Source of the DNA: Clostridium paridis
GTDB lineage: Bacteria > Bacillota > Clostridia > Clostridiales > Clostridiaceae
Length of the DNA stretch: 64,000 bases
Direction: 5' to 3'
Assembly: GCF_016765615.1 (NCBI RefSeq)
Contig: NZ_JAESWA010000027.1
Span: 62,001 to 126,000, forward strand
Position numbers and translations under genes: made by a program. This document shows, in pieces, positions 25,029-33,445 of the stretch (position 1 is its first letter; each line of letters opens with the position of its first letter). The notes beneath the pieces are model-generated. The model saw only the letters and a program-made list of their open reading frames with translations, was not told where the DNA came from and did not search any database.

Positions 25029-26417
25029 TTGAAATACAATTTTCCTGAAAACTTTTGGTGGGGGGCTGCTACTTCAGGACCACAATCAGAAGGAAGATTT
25101 AACAAGAAGCATAGAAATGTATTCGATTATTGGTATGATATAGAACCTAGTGAATTTTTTGATGAGGTTGGACCCAATATAGCATCTAACTTCTATAATA
25201 GCTATAAATCAGATTTGAAAATGATGAAAAGTATTGGCTTTAATTCTTTTAGAACATCGATTCAATGGACTAGATTGATAAAGGACTTTGAGACATTAGA
25301 AGTTGATTATGATGGTGTTAATTTTTATAACTCAGTAATTGATGAATGTATAAAAAATGAAATGACACCAGTAATGAATTTACACCATTTTGACTTGCCT
25401 ATTGAACTATATGAAAAATATAGTGGATGGGAATCAAAATATGTTGTAGAACTTTTCGCTAAATTTGCAAGAAAGGCATTTGAGCTTTTCGGAGATAGAG
25501 TAAAGTATTGGACAACATTTAATGAACCTATAGTTATAGTGCAAGGACAATATATTGGAGAATTTCATTATCCAAAGATAGTTGATGGCAAAAAAGCTAT
25601 GCAGGTAGCTTTCAATTTAAATCTTGCATCAGCTAGAGCTATTGAGGAATTTAGAAAAGTTGAGCACAATAAGGATGGAAAGATAGGAATAATACTTAAC
25701 CTTACGCCAGCATATCCAAGATCAAATTCTAAAGAAGATTTACTTGCAGCAGATTATGCAAATAAGTTCCATAATGAATTGTTCCTTGATCCGGCAGTTT
25801 TAGGTAAGTTTCCTGATGGAATAGAGGAAACACTTAAAAATGATGGGGTGCTATGGGAAGCTACTAGTGAGGAATTAAATATTATAAAGAGCAACAAAGT
25901 TGATTTCTTAGGAGTAAATTACTATCAACCTATTAGAGTAAAGGCTAGAGAAAGTGAATTTGATTATTCTAACGGATGGTTTCCAGATAAATATTTTGAA
26001 GCATACGAAATGCCAGGAAGAAGAATGAACCCTCATAGAGGCTGGGAGATATATCCTGAGGCTATTTACGATATAGCAATAAATATTAAAGATAATTATG
26101 GGAATATCCCTTGGTATATTTCTGAAAATGGAATGGGTGTACAAAATGAAGAAAGATTCTTAAATGCAGAAGGAGTCATTGAAGATGACTACAGAATAGA
26201 TTTTATAACTGAGCATCTACAGTTTTTGCATAAGGGAATAGAAGAAGGAAGTAGTTGTTTTGGATATCATTTATGGACACCTATAGATTGTTGGTCATGG
26301 ATAAATGCTTATAGAAATAGATATGGATTTATTTCTTTAGATTTAAAAACTCAGAAAAAGACTATTAAAAAGTCTGGATACTGGTTTAAAGAAGTTACTG
26401 AAAATAATGGATTTTAA
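25029..26417 (+). CDS. GH1 glycosidase, probable 6-phospho-beta-glucosidase
   Basis: 462 residues from TTG 25029. This start is preferred over ATG 25014 because GGAGGG lies eight bases before it and the protein then begins LKYNFPENFWWGAATSGPQSEG, typical of the family. The acid/base E166 (TFNEPI) and the nucleophile E366 (SENGMG) are present. The RYGFISLD segment and the following lysines and Tyr (KKTIKKSGYWF) fit enzymes for 6-phosphorylated sugars. No PTS gene is adjacent, so the sugar must be imported by a system outside the window. A convergent GntR/UTRA regulator follows. Confidence 0.88.
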   Translation: MKYNFPENFWWGAATSGPQSEGRFNKKHRNVFDYWYDIEPSEFFDEVGPNIASNFYNSYKSDLKMMKSIGFNSFRTSIQWTRLIKDFETLEVDYDGVNFYNSVIDECIKNEMTPVMNLHHFDLPIELYEKYSGWESKYVVELFAKFARKAFELFGDRVKYWTTFNEPIVIVQGQYIGEFHYPKIVDGKKAMQVAFNLNLASARAIEEFRKVEHNKDGKIGIILNLTPAYPRSNSKEDLLAADYANKFHNELFLDPAVLGKFPDGIEETLKNDGVLWEATSEELNIIKSNKVDFLGVNYYQPIRVKARESEFDYSNGWFPDKYFEAYEMPGRRMNPHRGWEIYPEAIYDIAINIKDNYGNIPWYISENGMGVQNEERFLNAEGVIEDDYRIDFITEHLQFLHKGIEEGSSCFGYHLWTPIDCWSWINAYRNRYGFISLDLKTQKKTIKKSGYWFKEVTENNGF

Positions 26418-26432
26418 TTAAGTTATAAAGTA

Positions 26433-26467
26433 AAAACGAGAGAATTTAAGATTAATTCTCTCGTTTT
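26433..26467. terminator. Bidirectional terminator
   Basis: Perfect 14-bp stem AAAACGAGAGAATT/AATTCTCTCGTTTT between convergent genes. Confidence 0.8.
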
Positions 26468-26474
26468 ATATTAA

Positions 26475-27185
26475 TTATCTTACTATTACAGTTTCAAAAG
26501 CAAAACGATCGTACCTATGTATTGATATAGAATATTCAAAGGCAGTACCATTTTCTAGATAAGCAACTTGTTCAACAACTGCTACTGGATCATCTGCTTT
26601 AAGTTTTAAATACTTTTGTTCAAGTTCATTTGACTTTCTAACTCTAATAGTTCTGTGAGAACTTTGAACTTTAAGACCAAGATCTGCTTCAATATAAGAA
26701 TAAATTGATGCCATAGTATGCTGCTTCCTAAGACCAGGAATCAGGTTTATTGGCATAAAGGTATGTTCAATAACATAAGGTTCTTCATCAACATATCTTA
26801 CTCTTAATAGATTATATACAAATTCTTCGCTTTCTAAGTTAAGCTTTTGTGTAACTTCTTCATTACTAGAAACAACATCAAAGGTAATAAGCGTACTGGT
26901 TACCTTGCGGTCACTATATAAAGCAGTAAGACCTCTAAATTGATTAGAAACTAAAAGTCTATTCATATCTATATTACTAATGCTTTTAACAAATGTTCCA
27001 GAACCTCTTCTTTTGACAATCAGCCCTTCAGCTACTAAAATATCTAAAGCTTTTTTTACTGTCATTTTGCTTGCGTTGTATTTTATGCATAAATCTTTCT
27101 CAAAAGGCAATTGCTCATTGGCTTGAAGCACGCCTTTAACAATCTGAGTTCTAATATCATTTGCAATTTGTGTATATTTTGTCAT
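26475..27185 (-). CDS. GntR-family regulator with UTRA domain
   Basis: 236 residues. The N-terminal winged helix has QIANDIRTQIVKGVLQANEQLPFEKDLC, then NASKMTVKKALDIL and GLIVKRRGSGTFV. The C-terminal UTRA effector domain ends in RYDRFAFE. Such regulators bind phospho-sugars and repress sugar genes, so the adjacent GH1 gene is the likely target. Its own upstream region repeats ATATACTTA twice (27221-27229 and about 27264-27272), possible operator halves. Confidence 0.88.
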   Translation of the reverse strand: MTKYTQIANDIRTQIVKGVLQANEQLPFEKDLCIKYNASKMTVKKALDILVAEGLIVKRRGSGTFVKSISNIDMNRLLVSNQFRGLTALYSDRKVTSTLITFDVVSSNEEVTQKLNLESEEFVYNLLRVRYVDEEPYVIEHTFMPINLIPGLRKQHTMASIYSYIEADLGLKVQSSHRTIRVRKSNELEQKYLKLKADDPVAVVEQVAYLENGTAFEYSISIHRYDRFAFETVIVR

Positions 27186-27361
27186 AGCAATCTCCCTAAA
27201 ATATAAATATTATATAAATTAATAGGTATATACTTAGATAATATCACAATATATCTAGAACATATACTTATATTTATTAAAAATAAGGGATTATCAATAA
27301 ATAAGCCAATTTTATTTATTAATATCAGCTAAATTCACTATACTTATTTATAGACAAAACA

Positions 27362-27423
27362 AAAAGAGTACCGCAAAGATAAAATCCTTCCCCAAGAATT
27401 TTAACCTTAAAGTACCCTTTTCA
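27362..27423 (-). terminator. Structured terminator of the minus-strand gene at 27466
   Basis: On the minus strand AAAAGGGTAC pairs with GTACTCTTTT (one G-U), enclosing an inner AAAAT/ATTTT stem, and is followed by TTGTTTTG. Confidence 0.5.
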
Positions 27424-27465
27424 TTTTGGGAGAAAAATTATATTTAATCAACAGTGTAGACTTAA

Positions 27466-27885
27466 TTAAATATTTATATTGTTACCCTTAACCCCTATAC
27501 CAAAAAGTGCTTTTTTCTGGTTTATAAATACACCCATAAGAATTGGCAGAATTAAAGATATTAATATGCTAAGATTAAACCCATTTAAAATCAATGAGTA
27601 TATAGTGTTGAGTGTTACTGAAGTAAAGTAAAGGAAAATGCCTATAACTTTTTTAAATAATATAAAAATAATACCGGTTATTATGATTAAAACCAATATG
27701 GCAGTTAAAATTACTTGTCCCAAAGTGATTTTTGCAGCTCCTTCTGCTCCGGCAATTTGTACGATTTGATCTTTATGTAAATAAGTAGATGTTAGTAGAA
27801 TTATTGATAAGATGCTGAAAAATAATTGGATTACAACAACAGCTATTATGCCACCACCTAGGGTTTTATCTTCGTAATTTTCCAT
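27466..27885 (-). CDS. Four-span membrane protein (139 aa)
   Basis: Four hydrophobic segments (about 12-32, 54-76, 79-97, 100-121) and a conserved-looking GVFINQKKALFGIG end. No family recognised. The gene lies behind a LytTR-type box on the minus strand, with its -10 TATAAT at 27943-27938. It is therefore probably under control of the regulator encoded divergently at 28186. Confidence 0.65.
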   Translation of the reverse strand: MENYEDKTLGGGIIAVVVIQLFFSILSIILLTSTYLHKDQIVQIAGAEGAAKITLGQVILTAILVLIIITGIIFILFKKVIGIFLYFTSVTLNTIYSLILNGFNLSILISLILPILMGVFINQKKALFGIGVKGNNINI

Positions 27886-27972
27886 ATCTATTTTTCACCT
27901 CTTCTTGCACAACCTATTTTATTTACTTCTTATATGAATTATAGCAAGAATATCATAGCTTGTTTCAAAAAA

Positions 27973-28005
27973 GTAATAAGTGATGTTTTTTTTGTAATAA
28001 CCGTT
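27973..28005 (-). promoter_or_regulatory. LytTR-type box, copy 1
   Basis: Read on the minus strand, the 33-bp element begins AACGGTTATTAC and ends CTTATTAC, two TTATTAC units starting 21 bp apart. It shares its first 19 bases with copy 2. The -10 TATAAT (27943-27938) begins 29 nt after it. No good -35 hexamer is present, as expected of an activator-dependent promoter. Confidence 0.65.
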
Positions 28006-28142
28006 CTAAATTTATATTTATATGAAAATAAAATCAGATAAATAGCTATATTTCCTTATAATTACCTAATTCAAAAGAAGTCTTTATATACACTCAAACT
28101 TCCAGACATTTTTCTTCTTGATAATATATGGAAGACATATGG

Positions 28143-28148
28143 TATAAT
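28143..28148 (+). promoter_or_regulatory. -10 element of the LytTR regulator gene
   Basis: TATAAT with an upstream TG (TGGTATAAT), and TTGATA 19 bp before it. No 33-bp box is present here, so the regulator gene does not look like a member of its own box regulon. Confidence 0.45.
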
Positions 28149-28185
28149 AAGATTGTGCTGTAATCATGATGGGGGGGAGTAAGTC

Positions 28186-28908
28186 TTGCTCAATGTATTT
28201 ATTTGTGAAGATGATGCAAGTCAAAGGGAAAGTTTTAAGAGAATAATAGATAACATAATTACAATAGAAGATTTTGATATGTGTTTAGCATTAGAGACTG
28301 GAAATCCAAACGAATTGGTGGAGTACGTAAGTAATCATAAAGGAAGAGGGTTATACTTCTTAGATGTAGACTTAAGTTCAGACATAAATGGTATCGATTT
28401 AGCCGTGGAAATAAGAAAAGAGGATCCTAATGGATATATAGTTTTTGTAACCACCCATGGAGAGCTTAGCTACTTAACATTCCAGTATAAGATTGAGGCA
28501 ATGGATTATATAGTAAAAGATGATTTTGAAAACTTAAAGAATAAAATTCACGAGTGCATAAAAGAAGCAGATAAAAGATATCACATTAAAACGACTGATG
28601 AAAAGAGGTTCTATATTAAAATAGGAGATAAGGTTATAAATATGGAATTTAACAAAATCCTATTTTTTGAAACTTCTAATGTTATACATAAAATCATTCT
28701 CCATGGTCTGGACAGGCAGATTGAATTTTATTCAAAGATGAAAGAACTTGAAGAAATGCTAGATAATAATTTTTATAGATGTCATAAATCTTACATTGTA
28801 AATAAGACAAATATAAAAGAGATAGATCTAAAAAATAGAATAGCTTATATGGTTAATGGAGAAGAATGCTACATTTCAAGCAGATATATTAAAGGATTAG
28901 TTAAATAA
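28186..28908 (+). CDS. LytTR-family response regulator (AgrA-like)
   Basis: 240 residues from TTG. The receiver domain has ED at 8-9 and phospho-acceptor D60 (LYFLDVDL), like AgrA. A LytTR DNA-binding domain follows (residues about 135-238: FYIKIGDKVINMEFNKILFFET, YRCHKSYIVN, ISSRYIKGL). The ribosome site GGGGGGGAG is just upstream. The likely partner is the GHKL kinase at 22398. Three 33-bp boxes nearby have the tandem-repeat layout that LytTR dimers bind. Confidence 0.9.
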   Translation: MLNVFICEDDASQRESFKRIIDNIITIEDFDMCLALETGNPNELVEYVSNHKGRGLYFLDVDLSSDINGIDLAVEIRKEDPNGYIVFVTTHGELSYLTFQYKIEAMDYIVKDDFENLKNKIHECIKEADKRYHIKTTDEKRFYIKIGDKVINMEFNKILFFETSNVIHKIILHGLDRQIEFYSKMKELEEMLDNNFYRCHKSYIVNKTNIKEIDLKNRIAYMVNGEECYISSRYIKGLVK

Positions 28909-28916
28909 TATGATGA

Positions 28917-28957
28917 AGATGCTTAAGGTTAATTATGACTTTAAGTATCTTTTTATT
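28917..28957 (+). terminator. Terminator hairpin
   Basis: AGATGCTTAAGG pairs imperfectly with CTTTAAGTATCT, followed by TTTTTATTT. It separates the regulator gene from the next box. Confidence 0.55.
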
Positions 28958-28976
28958 TAATTTAAATCTAAATCAT

Positions 28977-29009
28977 AACGGTTATTACAAAAAAACTACT
29001 TTTCATTAC
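28977..29009 (+). promoter_or_regulatory. LytTR-type box, copy 2
   Basis: AACGGTTATTACAAAAAAA is identical to the start of copy 1, and the element ends TTTTCATTAC. 26 of 33 positions match copy 1. The -10 TATAAT at 29039-29044 begins 29 nt after the box. It serves the 53-codon gene at 29104. Confidence 0.65.
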
Positions 29010-29103
29010 ATAAATAATATTTTAAAACACTCTTCTTATATAATAAAATAAACAATATTTTAGAACACAATCAGTCGAAATTTTTGTAATTAGGAGGAAT
29101 ACC

Positions 29104-29265
29104 ATGAGAAGGATAATTGAAAATATTATTTTATTCATTTCCTTTTTTCTAATTGTACATTTTACCGGAAAATTAATAAAAAACTATTTAATGGCGGCAA
29201 TGATTTGTGCGATATTATGTACAATAGTTTTATTTGTAAGAAATCATGTTAAAAACTATGATTAA
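29104..29265 (+). CDS. 53-residue two-span membrane protein
   Basis: AGGAGG precedes ATG 29104. Two membrane segments (about 7-20 and 29-45) separated by TGKLIKNY and ending RNHVKNYD. It does not carry the Cys/Ser-centred core of AgrD signalling peptides. It sits behind LytTR-type box copy 2 and so is probably an output of the regulator just upstream. Function unknown. Confidence 0.6.
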   Translation: MRRIIENIILFISFFLIVHFTGKLIKNYLMAAMICAILCTIVLFVRNHVKNYD

Positions 29266-29401
29266 AATAGTTTGTACAAGCAAGAAGATATATTTATTAT
29301 TAGCTGAGTTAAAAGATTTTAAATAAAATCCTTTTTATGAAGTAAGCTTATTGACTATATAAGGATATTCTAATATAATTATTTCGTACTGGGGGATTAA
29401 A

Positions 29402-30772
29402 ATGAAAGATAATATAAATTTAACAGAAGGAAAAATAACAACAGGTCTTATTAAACTAGCATTACCTATTATAGCGACTAACTTTATTCAAACTGCCTAT
29501 GGGATGGTTGACATGATATGGGTAGGTAAGCTTGGAAGTAAAGCAGTAGCTGCAGTGGGGACAGCAAGCTTTTTTATAAACTTAGCATTAGCTTTGTTTG
29601 CAATTATTATGATAGGGAGCGGAGTTAAGATAGCCCAAAGTGTTGGGGCGAACAAAAAAGAAGAAACATTAATATATATAAAAAATAGCTTTATATTATC
29701 AGTAATTTTAGCGGTGGTTTATTCAATATTAATAGTAGTACTTAAAAATAAGCTTATAGGCTTTTTTCAACTGAATGATATAGAAATAGAAAAAATGGCA
29801 AAGGATTTTTTAGTTTATTCAGCTGTAGGCGTTATTTTTATGTATTTTAATTCAATCCAAAGCACTATATTAAATAGCTTTGGAAATAGTAAGCTACCTT
29901 TTAAGGCAAATACAATTGGCTTTATAACAAATATAATACTAGATCCGATACTTATTTTGGGGATTGGCCCAGTAGCTGGAATGGGAGTTGCAGGAGCAGC
30001 TATAGCTACAAATCTCTCAAGAATTATAGTATTTATTATTTTTATCTTTACAGCAAAGGAGTATTTTAGTTTCAAGGGTATTTCTGTAAAGTTTGATTTT
30101 ATTAAAGCTAAAGAAGTATTAAAGATGGGTATGCCGGTTTCACTTCAAAGGGTTAGTTTTATAGGAATATCAATAATTATTGCAAGACTAATTACAAGGT
30201 TTGGAGCCACAGCCATAGCAGTTCAAAAAGTAGGAGTACAATTAGAATCTGTATCATATATGGCAATAGGGGGAATACAAGGAGCTATAGCAGCTTACGT
30301 AGGTCAAAACTATGGAGCTAAGAAGTACAAAAGAATAGAAAAAGGTTATTTTAGTGCGTTAACGACCACAATAATATTTGGACTTATAATTTCAATTATT
30401 TTCATTTTGTTCCCAAGGGAATTGTTTAGTATTTTTATTCAAGAAAAAGCAGCAGTGGATTTAGGTACTAGTTATATGCGAATTTTAGGGTTTTCCCAAG
30501 TGTTTATGTGTATGGAGCTTCTTACAGTAGGTGCTTTTAATGGAGTAGGAAAAACTTATGTTCCGCCGATTATAAGTATTACATTTACAGCTTTAAGAAT
30601 ACCCATGGCAATGATATTATCAAAAGATAGTGTACTTGGGCTTAATGGAATATGGGCAAGTATAAGTTTAAGTAGTTTAATAAAAGGAATAATATTAGTT
30701 ACTTGGTTTATTATATTTTTAAGAAAAACCTTTGTAGTAGATAGGAGAGAACAGTGTAATGGAACGTATTGA
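29402..30772 (+). CDS. MATE-family efflux transporter
   Basis: 456 residues, about 12 membrane segments. It begins with the family-type KITTGLIKLALPIIATNFIQTAYGMVDMIWVGKLG. These are sodium- or proton-driven drug/cation exporters. Its last 14 bases overlap the start of gshF, so the two are probably co-transcribed; export of a thiol-linked or toxic compound is an inference only. Confidence 0.92.
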   Translation: MKDNINLTEGKITTGLIKLALPIIATNFIQTAYGMVDMIWVGKLGSKAVAAVGTASFFINLALALFAIIMIGSGVKIAQSVGANKKEETLIYIKNSFILSVILAVVYSILIVVLKNKLIGFFQLNDIEIEKMAKDFLVYSAVGVIFMYFNSIQSTILNSFGNSKLPFKANTIGFITNIILDPILILGIGPVAGMGVAGAAIATNLSRIIVFIIFIFTAKEYFSFKGISVKFDFIKAKEVLKMGMPVSLQRVSFIGISIIIARLITRFGATAIAVQKVGVQLESVSYMAIGGIQGAIAAYVGQNYGAKKYKRIEKGYFSALTTTIIFGLIISIIFILFPRELFSIFIQEKAAVDLGTSYMRILGFSQVFMCMELLTVGAFNGVGKTYVPPIISITFTALRIPMAMILSKDSVLGLNGIWASISLSSLIKGIILVTWFIIFLRKTFVVDRREQCNGTY

Positions 30773-33101
30773 CAATAAATTATTAGAATCAATTTTAACT
30801 GAAGATATAGTAACAAAATTATTTAAAGGAAACTTTGGACTTGAAAAAGAAAATGTAAGGGTTAGTAAGGATGGTAAATTATCACTAACTCCCCACCCTG
30901 CCATATTTGGAGATAAGTTAAAGAATCCATATATTAAAACTGATTTTTCAGAAAGCCAAGTAGAGGTAATTACACCAGTCTGTAATAGTATAGACGAACT
31001 TTATGATTATATAGAAAATCTTCAAAACATAGTATCTCTATCCATTGGAGAAGAATATTTGTGGCCACAAAGTAATCCACCTATCTTACCAAGTAATGAA
31101 GAAATACCAATAGCTGTTTTTTCTGAGGAAGGTAAGGAAGAGAGATTATATAGAGAGAAACTATCAGAAAAGTATGGTAGAAAGAAACAACTTCTATCAG
31201 GTATACACTACAATTTTTCATTTAAAGAAGAGTTTATAAATAGTTTATATAAAAGCCTTGGAGAGGGAGAAAGTCTAAAAGAATTTAAAAATAAAATTTA
31301 TCTTAAGATAACAAGAAATTTTATCAAATATAGATGGTTTTTGATTTATTTAACTGGAGCTAGTCCCGTATTCCATGAGACTTATTTAGATAGATGTACA
31401 GATGATATTCAGGAGTTAGCAGACAGAAGCTGTTACTTCAAAAATATGATGTCTTTAAGAAATAGTAAATGGGGATATAAAAATAAAGAAGATTATTTAG
31501 TTAATTATGATTCATTAGAGCAGTACATTGGAAGTATTCAAAGGCTTATTAATGATGGAAAATTAGATAATGCTAGTGAATTTTACGGTCCAGTTAGATT
31601 AAAAAGTACTTGTAAAAGATGTTCTCAAGAGAAACTTATGAAGGATGGAATTGAATATCTAGAAATAAGAATTTTAGATCTAAATCCTCTTAATAAAAAT
31701 GGAATATTTATAGAAGATTTATATTTGGTGCATTTATTTATGATATACATGTTGTTCATGAAAGAAGGCACATTAACAGAATCTGAGCAAAAAATTGCTA
31801 ATATAAATCATAAAGTTGCAACCATGGCAGGAAGAAGAGAAGATAGCTTTATCTATAACAATGTTGGAGAAAAAGCTTCATTCAAGGAAGAAGCCCTAAA
31901 AATAATTGATGACTTAATAGATATAGTTAATAAGATGGATTATAAAACTGATTATCTAAGAAAGGTTATAGAATCAGCTAGAGAAAAAGTTTTAGACGTA
32001 AGTAAGACTTATGCGGCTGTTATTACTAAAGAAATAATAGATAGTAGTTATGTAAGTTTTCATCTAAATAAGGCAAAAGATTACTATGAAGAAAGCAAAA
32101 GACAGGATTTTAGTTTAATAGGATATGAAGACTTAGAACTTTCAACTCAAATATTACTTAAAAATGCTATAAAAAGAGGAATAGGAGTTGAAGTTTTAGA
32201 TAGAGAAGAAAACTTTGTAAGATTAAAGAAAGATAACAAAGTTGAATATGTAAAGCAAGCAACTAAGACTTCAAAAGATTCTTATAGTACCGTACTTGTT
32301 ATGGAAAATAAGGTTGTAACAAAGGAAGTTCTAAAAGAAAATGGAGTAAGAGTTCCCTCAGGAAAAAACTATAACAGCATTGAAGATGCAAGGGCTGACT
32401 ATGAATTGTTTAAGGATAAACAAATAGTAGTAAAGCCTAAGTCGACTAACTTTGGAATAGGGATATCTATATTTAAGGAGGAGTTTTCAAAGGGAGATTT
32501 TACTAGAGCTCTAGAGATAGCCTTTGAAAATGATAAAACTGCATTAGTAGAGGAATTTATAAGTGGTAAGGAATACAGATTCTTAGTGATAGCTGATGAA
32601 GTTGTAGGAATACTTCATAGAGTTCCTGCAAATGTTCAAGGGGACGGAGCAAGAACTATTAGTGAATTAGTTAAGGAGAAAAATAAACATCCATTAAGGG
32701 GAAAAGGATATAAGACTCCTCTTGAAAAAATATCTTTAGGAGAAATTGAAGAAATGTTCCTTAAAGCGCAAGGAAAGAACTTTGATTATGTTCCTAAAGA
32801 AGGCGAAATTGTTTATTTAAGAGAAAACTCTAATATAAGTACTGGCGGAGATAGCATTGACTTTACGGATGAGATGCATGAGAGCTATAAAACTATGGCT
32901 ATAAAATCTGCCAAGGCAGCTGGAGCAACTATTTGTGGAGTTGATATGATGATACAGGATATAAAGGTTCCGTTAAATGAAAGTAATTATGGGATAATAG
33001 AATTAAATTTTAATCCTGCTATACACATTCACTGTTATCCTTATATAGGAAAAAATAGAGGAGCTGGAGATAAGGTACTAGACGTACTATTCGGAAAATA
33101 A
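30759..33101 (+). CDS. gshF: Bifunctional glutamate-cysteine ligase/glutathione synthetase
   Basis: 780 residues, the usual length for GshF. Residues 1 to about 450 form the gamma-glutamylcysteine ligase (FGLEKENVRVS, SESQVEVITP, LLSGIHYNFSF, YLEIRILDLNP). Residues about 490-780 form an ATP-grasp glutathione synthetase-like domain (VVKPKSTNFGIGI, LVEEFISGKEYRFLV, GVDMMIQD, NFNPAIHIHCYPY). It makes glutathione from Glu, Cys and Gly in the cytoplasm. AGGAGA lies before the ATG. Many clostridia lack glutathione synthesis, so its presence is of note. Confidence 0.95.
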   Translation: MERIDNKLLESILTEDIVTKLFKGNFGLEKENVRVSKDGKLSLTPHPAIFGDKLKNPYIKTDFSESQVEVITPVCNSIDELYDYIENLQNIVSLSIGEEYLWPQSNPPILPSNEEIPIAVFSEEGKEERLYREKLSEKYGRKKQLLSGIHYNFSFKEEFINSLYKSLGEGESLKEFKNKIYLKITRNFIKYRWFLIYLTGASPVFHETYLDRCTDDIQELADRSCYFKNMMSLRNSKWGYKNKEDYLVNYDSLEQYIGSIQRLINDGKLDNASEFYGPVRLKSTCKRCSQEKLMKDGIEYLEIRILDLNPLNKNGIFIEDLYLVHLFMIYMLFMKEGTLTESEQKIANINHKVATMAGRREDSFIYNNVGEKASFKEEALKIIDDLIDIVNKMDYKTDYLRKVIESAREKVLDVSKTYAAVITKEIIDSSYVSFHLNKAKDYYEESKRQDFSLIGYEDLELSTQILLKNAIKRGIGVEVLDREENFVRLKKDNKVEYVKQATKTSKDSYSTVLVMENKVVTKEVLKENGVRVPSGKNYNSIEDARADYELFKDKQIVVKPKSTNFGIGISIFKEEFSKGDFTRALEIAFENDKTALVEEFISGKEYRFLVIADEVVGILHRVPANVQGDGARTISELVKEKNKHPLRGKGYKTPLEKISLGEIEEMFLKAQGKNFDYVPKEGEIVYLRENSNISTGGDSIDFTDEMHESYKTMAIKSAKAAGATICGVDMMIQDIKVPLNESNYGIIELNFNPAIHIHCYPYIGKNRGAGDKVLDVLFGK

Positions 33102-33121
33102 GAAATAGGAGTGAAGTTTTA

Positions 33122-33397
33122 ATGGATGAATTTCAAGTAAATATCTTTAAAGCTTTAGCTCATCCTGTAAGACTTAAAATTGCAAAAAGACTTTCTGAAG
33201 GAGAGATGTGTGTTTGTGAGATGAATGAAGATATTGAATTCAGTCAAGCAAATCTCTCACAACATCTAAAGATACTAAAGGATGCTAAAGTGGTTAATGC
33301 AAAAAAATGCGGTATGTTTATGTACTACAGCATTAAGAGTGGAAAAATAAAAGAATTAATTAGGCTAACTGAAGAATTATATTATGAGAAAGAATAA
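33122..33397 (+). CDS. ArsR-family regulator
   Basis: 91-residue winged-helix repressor. FKALAHPVRLKIAKRLSEGEMCVCEMNE carries the ELCVC-type metal site (C30, C32), followed by the recognition helix SQANLSQHLKILKDAKVV. A further Cys (KKCGMF) may join the site. It follows gshF by 20 bp in one operon with the MATE gene, and may regulate it in response to metalloids or thiol stress. Confidence 0.88.
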   Translation: MDEFQVNIFKALAHPVRLKIAKRLSEGEMCVCEMNEDIEFSQANLSQHLKILKDAKVVNAKKCGMFMYYSIKSGKIKELIRLTEELYYEKE

Positions 33398-33402
33398 GAT
33401 AA

Positions 33403-33445
33403 CCCCAAAGTAGAATGGAAAATTCTATTTTGGGGCTATTTTTTA
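33403..33445. terminator. Bidirectional terminator
   Basis: CCCCAAAGTAGAAT pairs with ATTCTATTTTGGGG, then CTATTTTTTA. It lies between convergent operons. Confidence 0.8.

Noticed and set aside
29104-29265. AgrD-like autoinducing peptide precursor
   Set aside because: No central Cys/Ser thiolactone core or acidic C-terminal recruitment segment, and no AgrB gene nearby.
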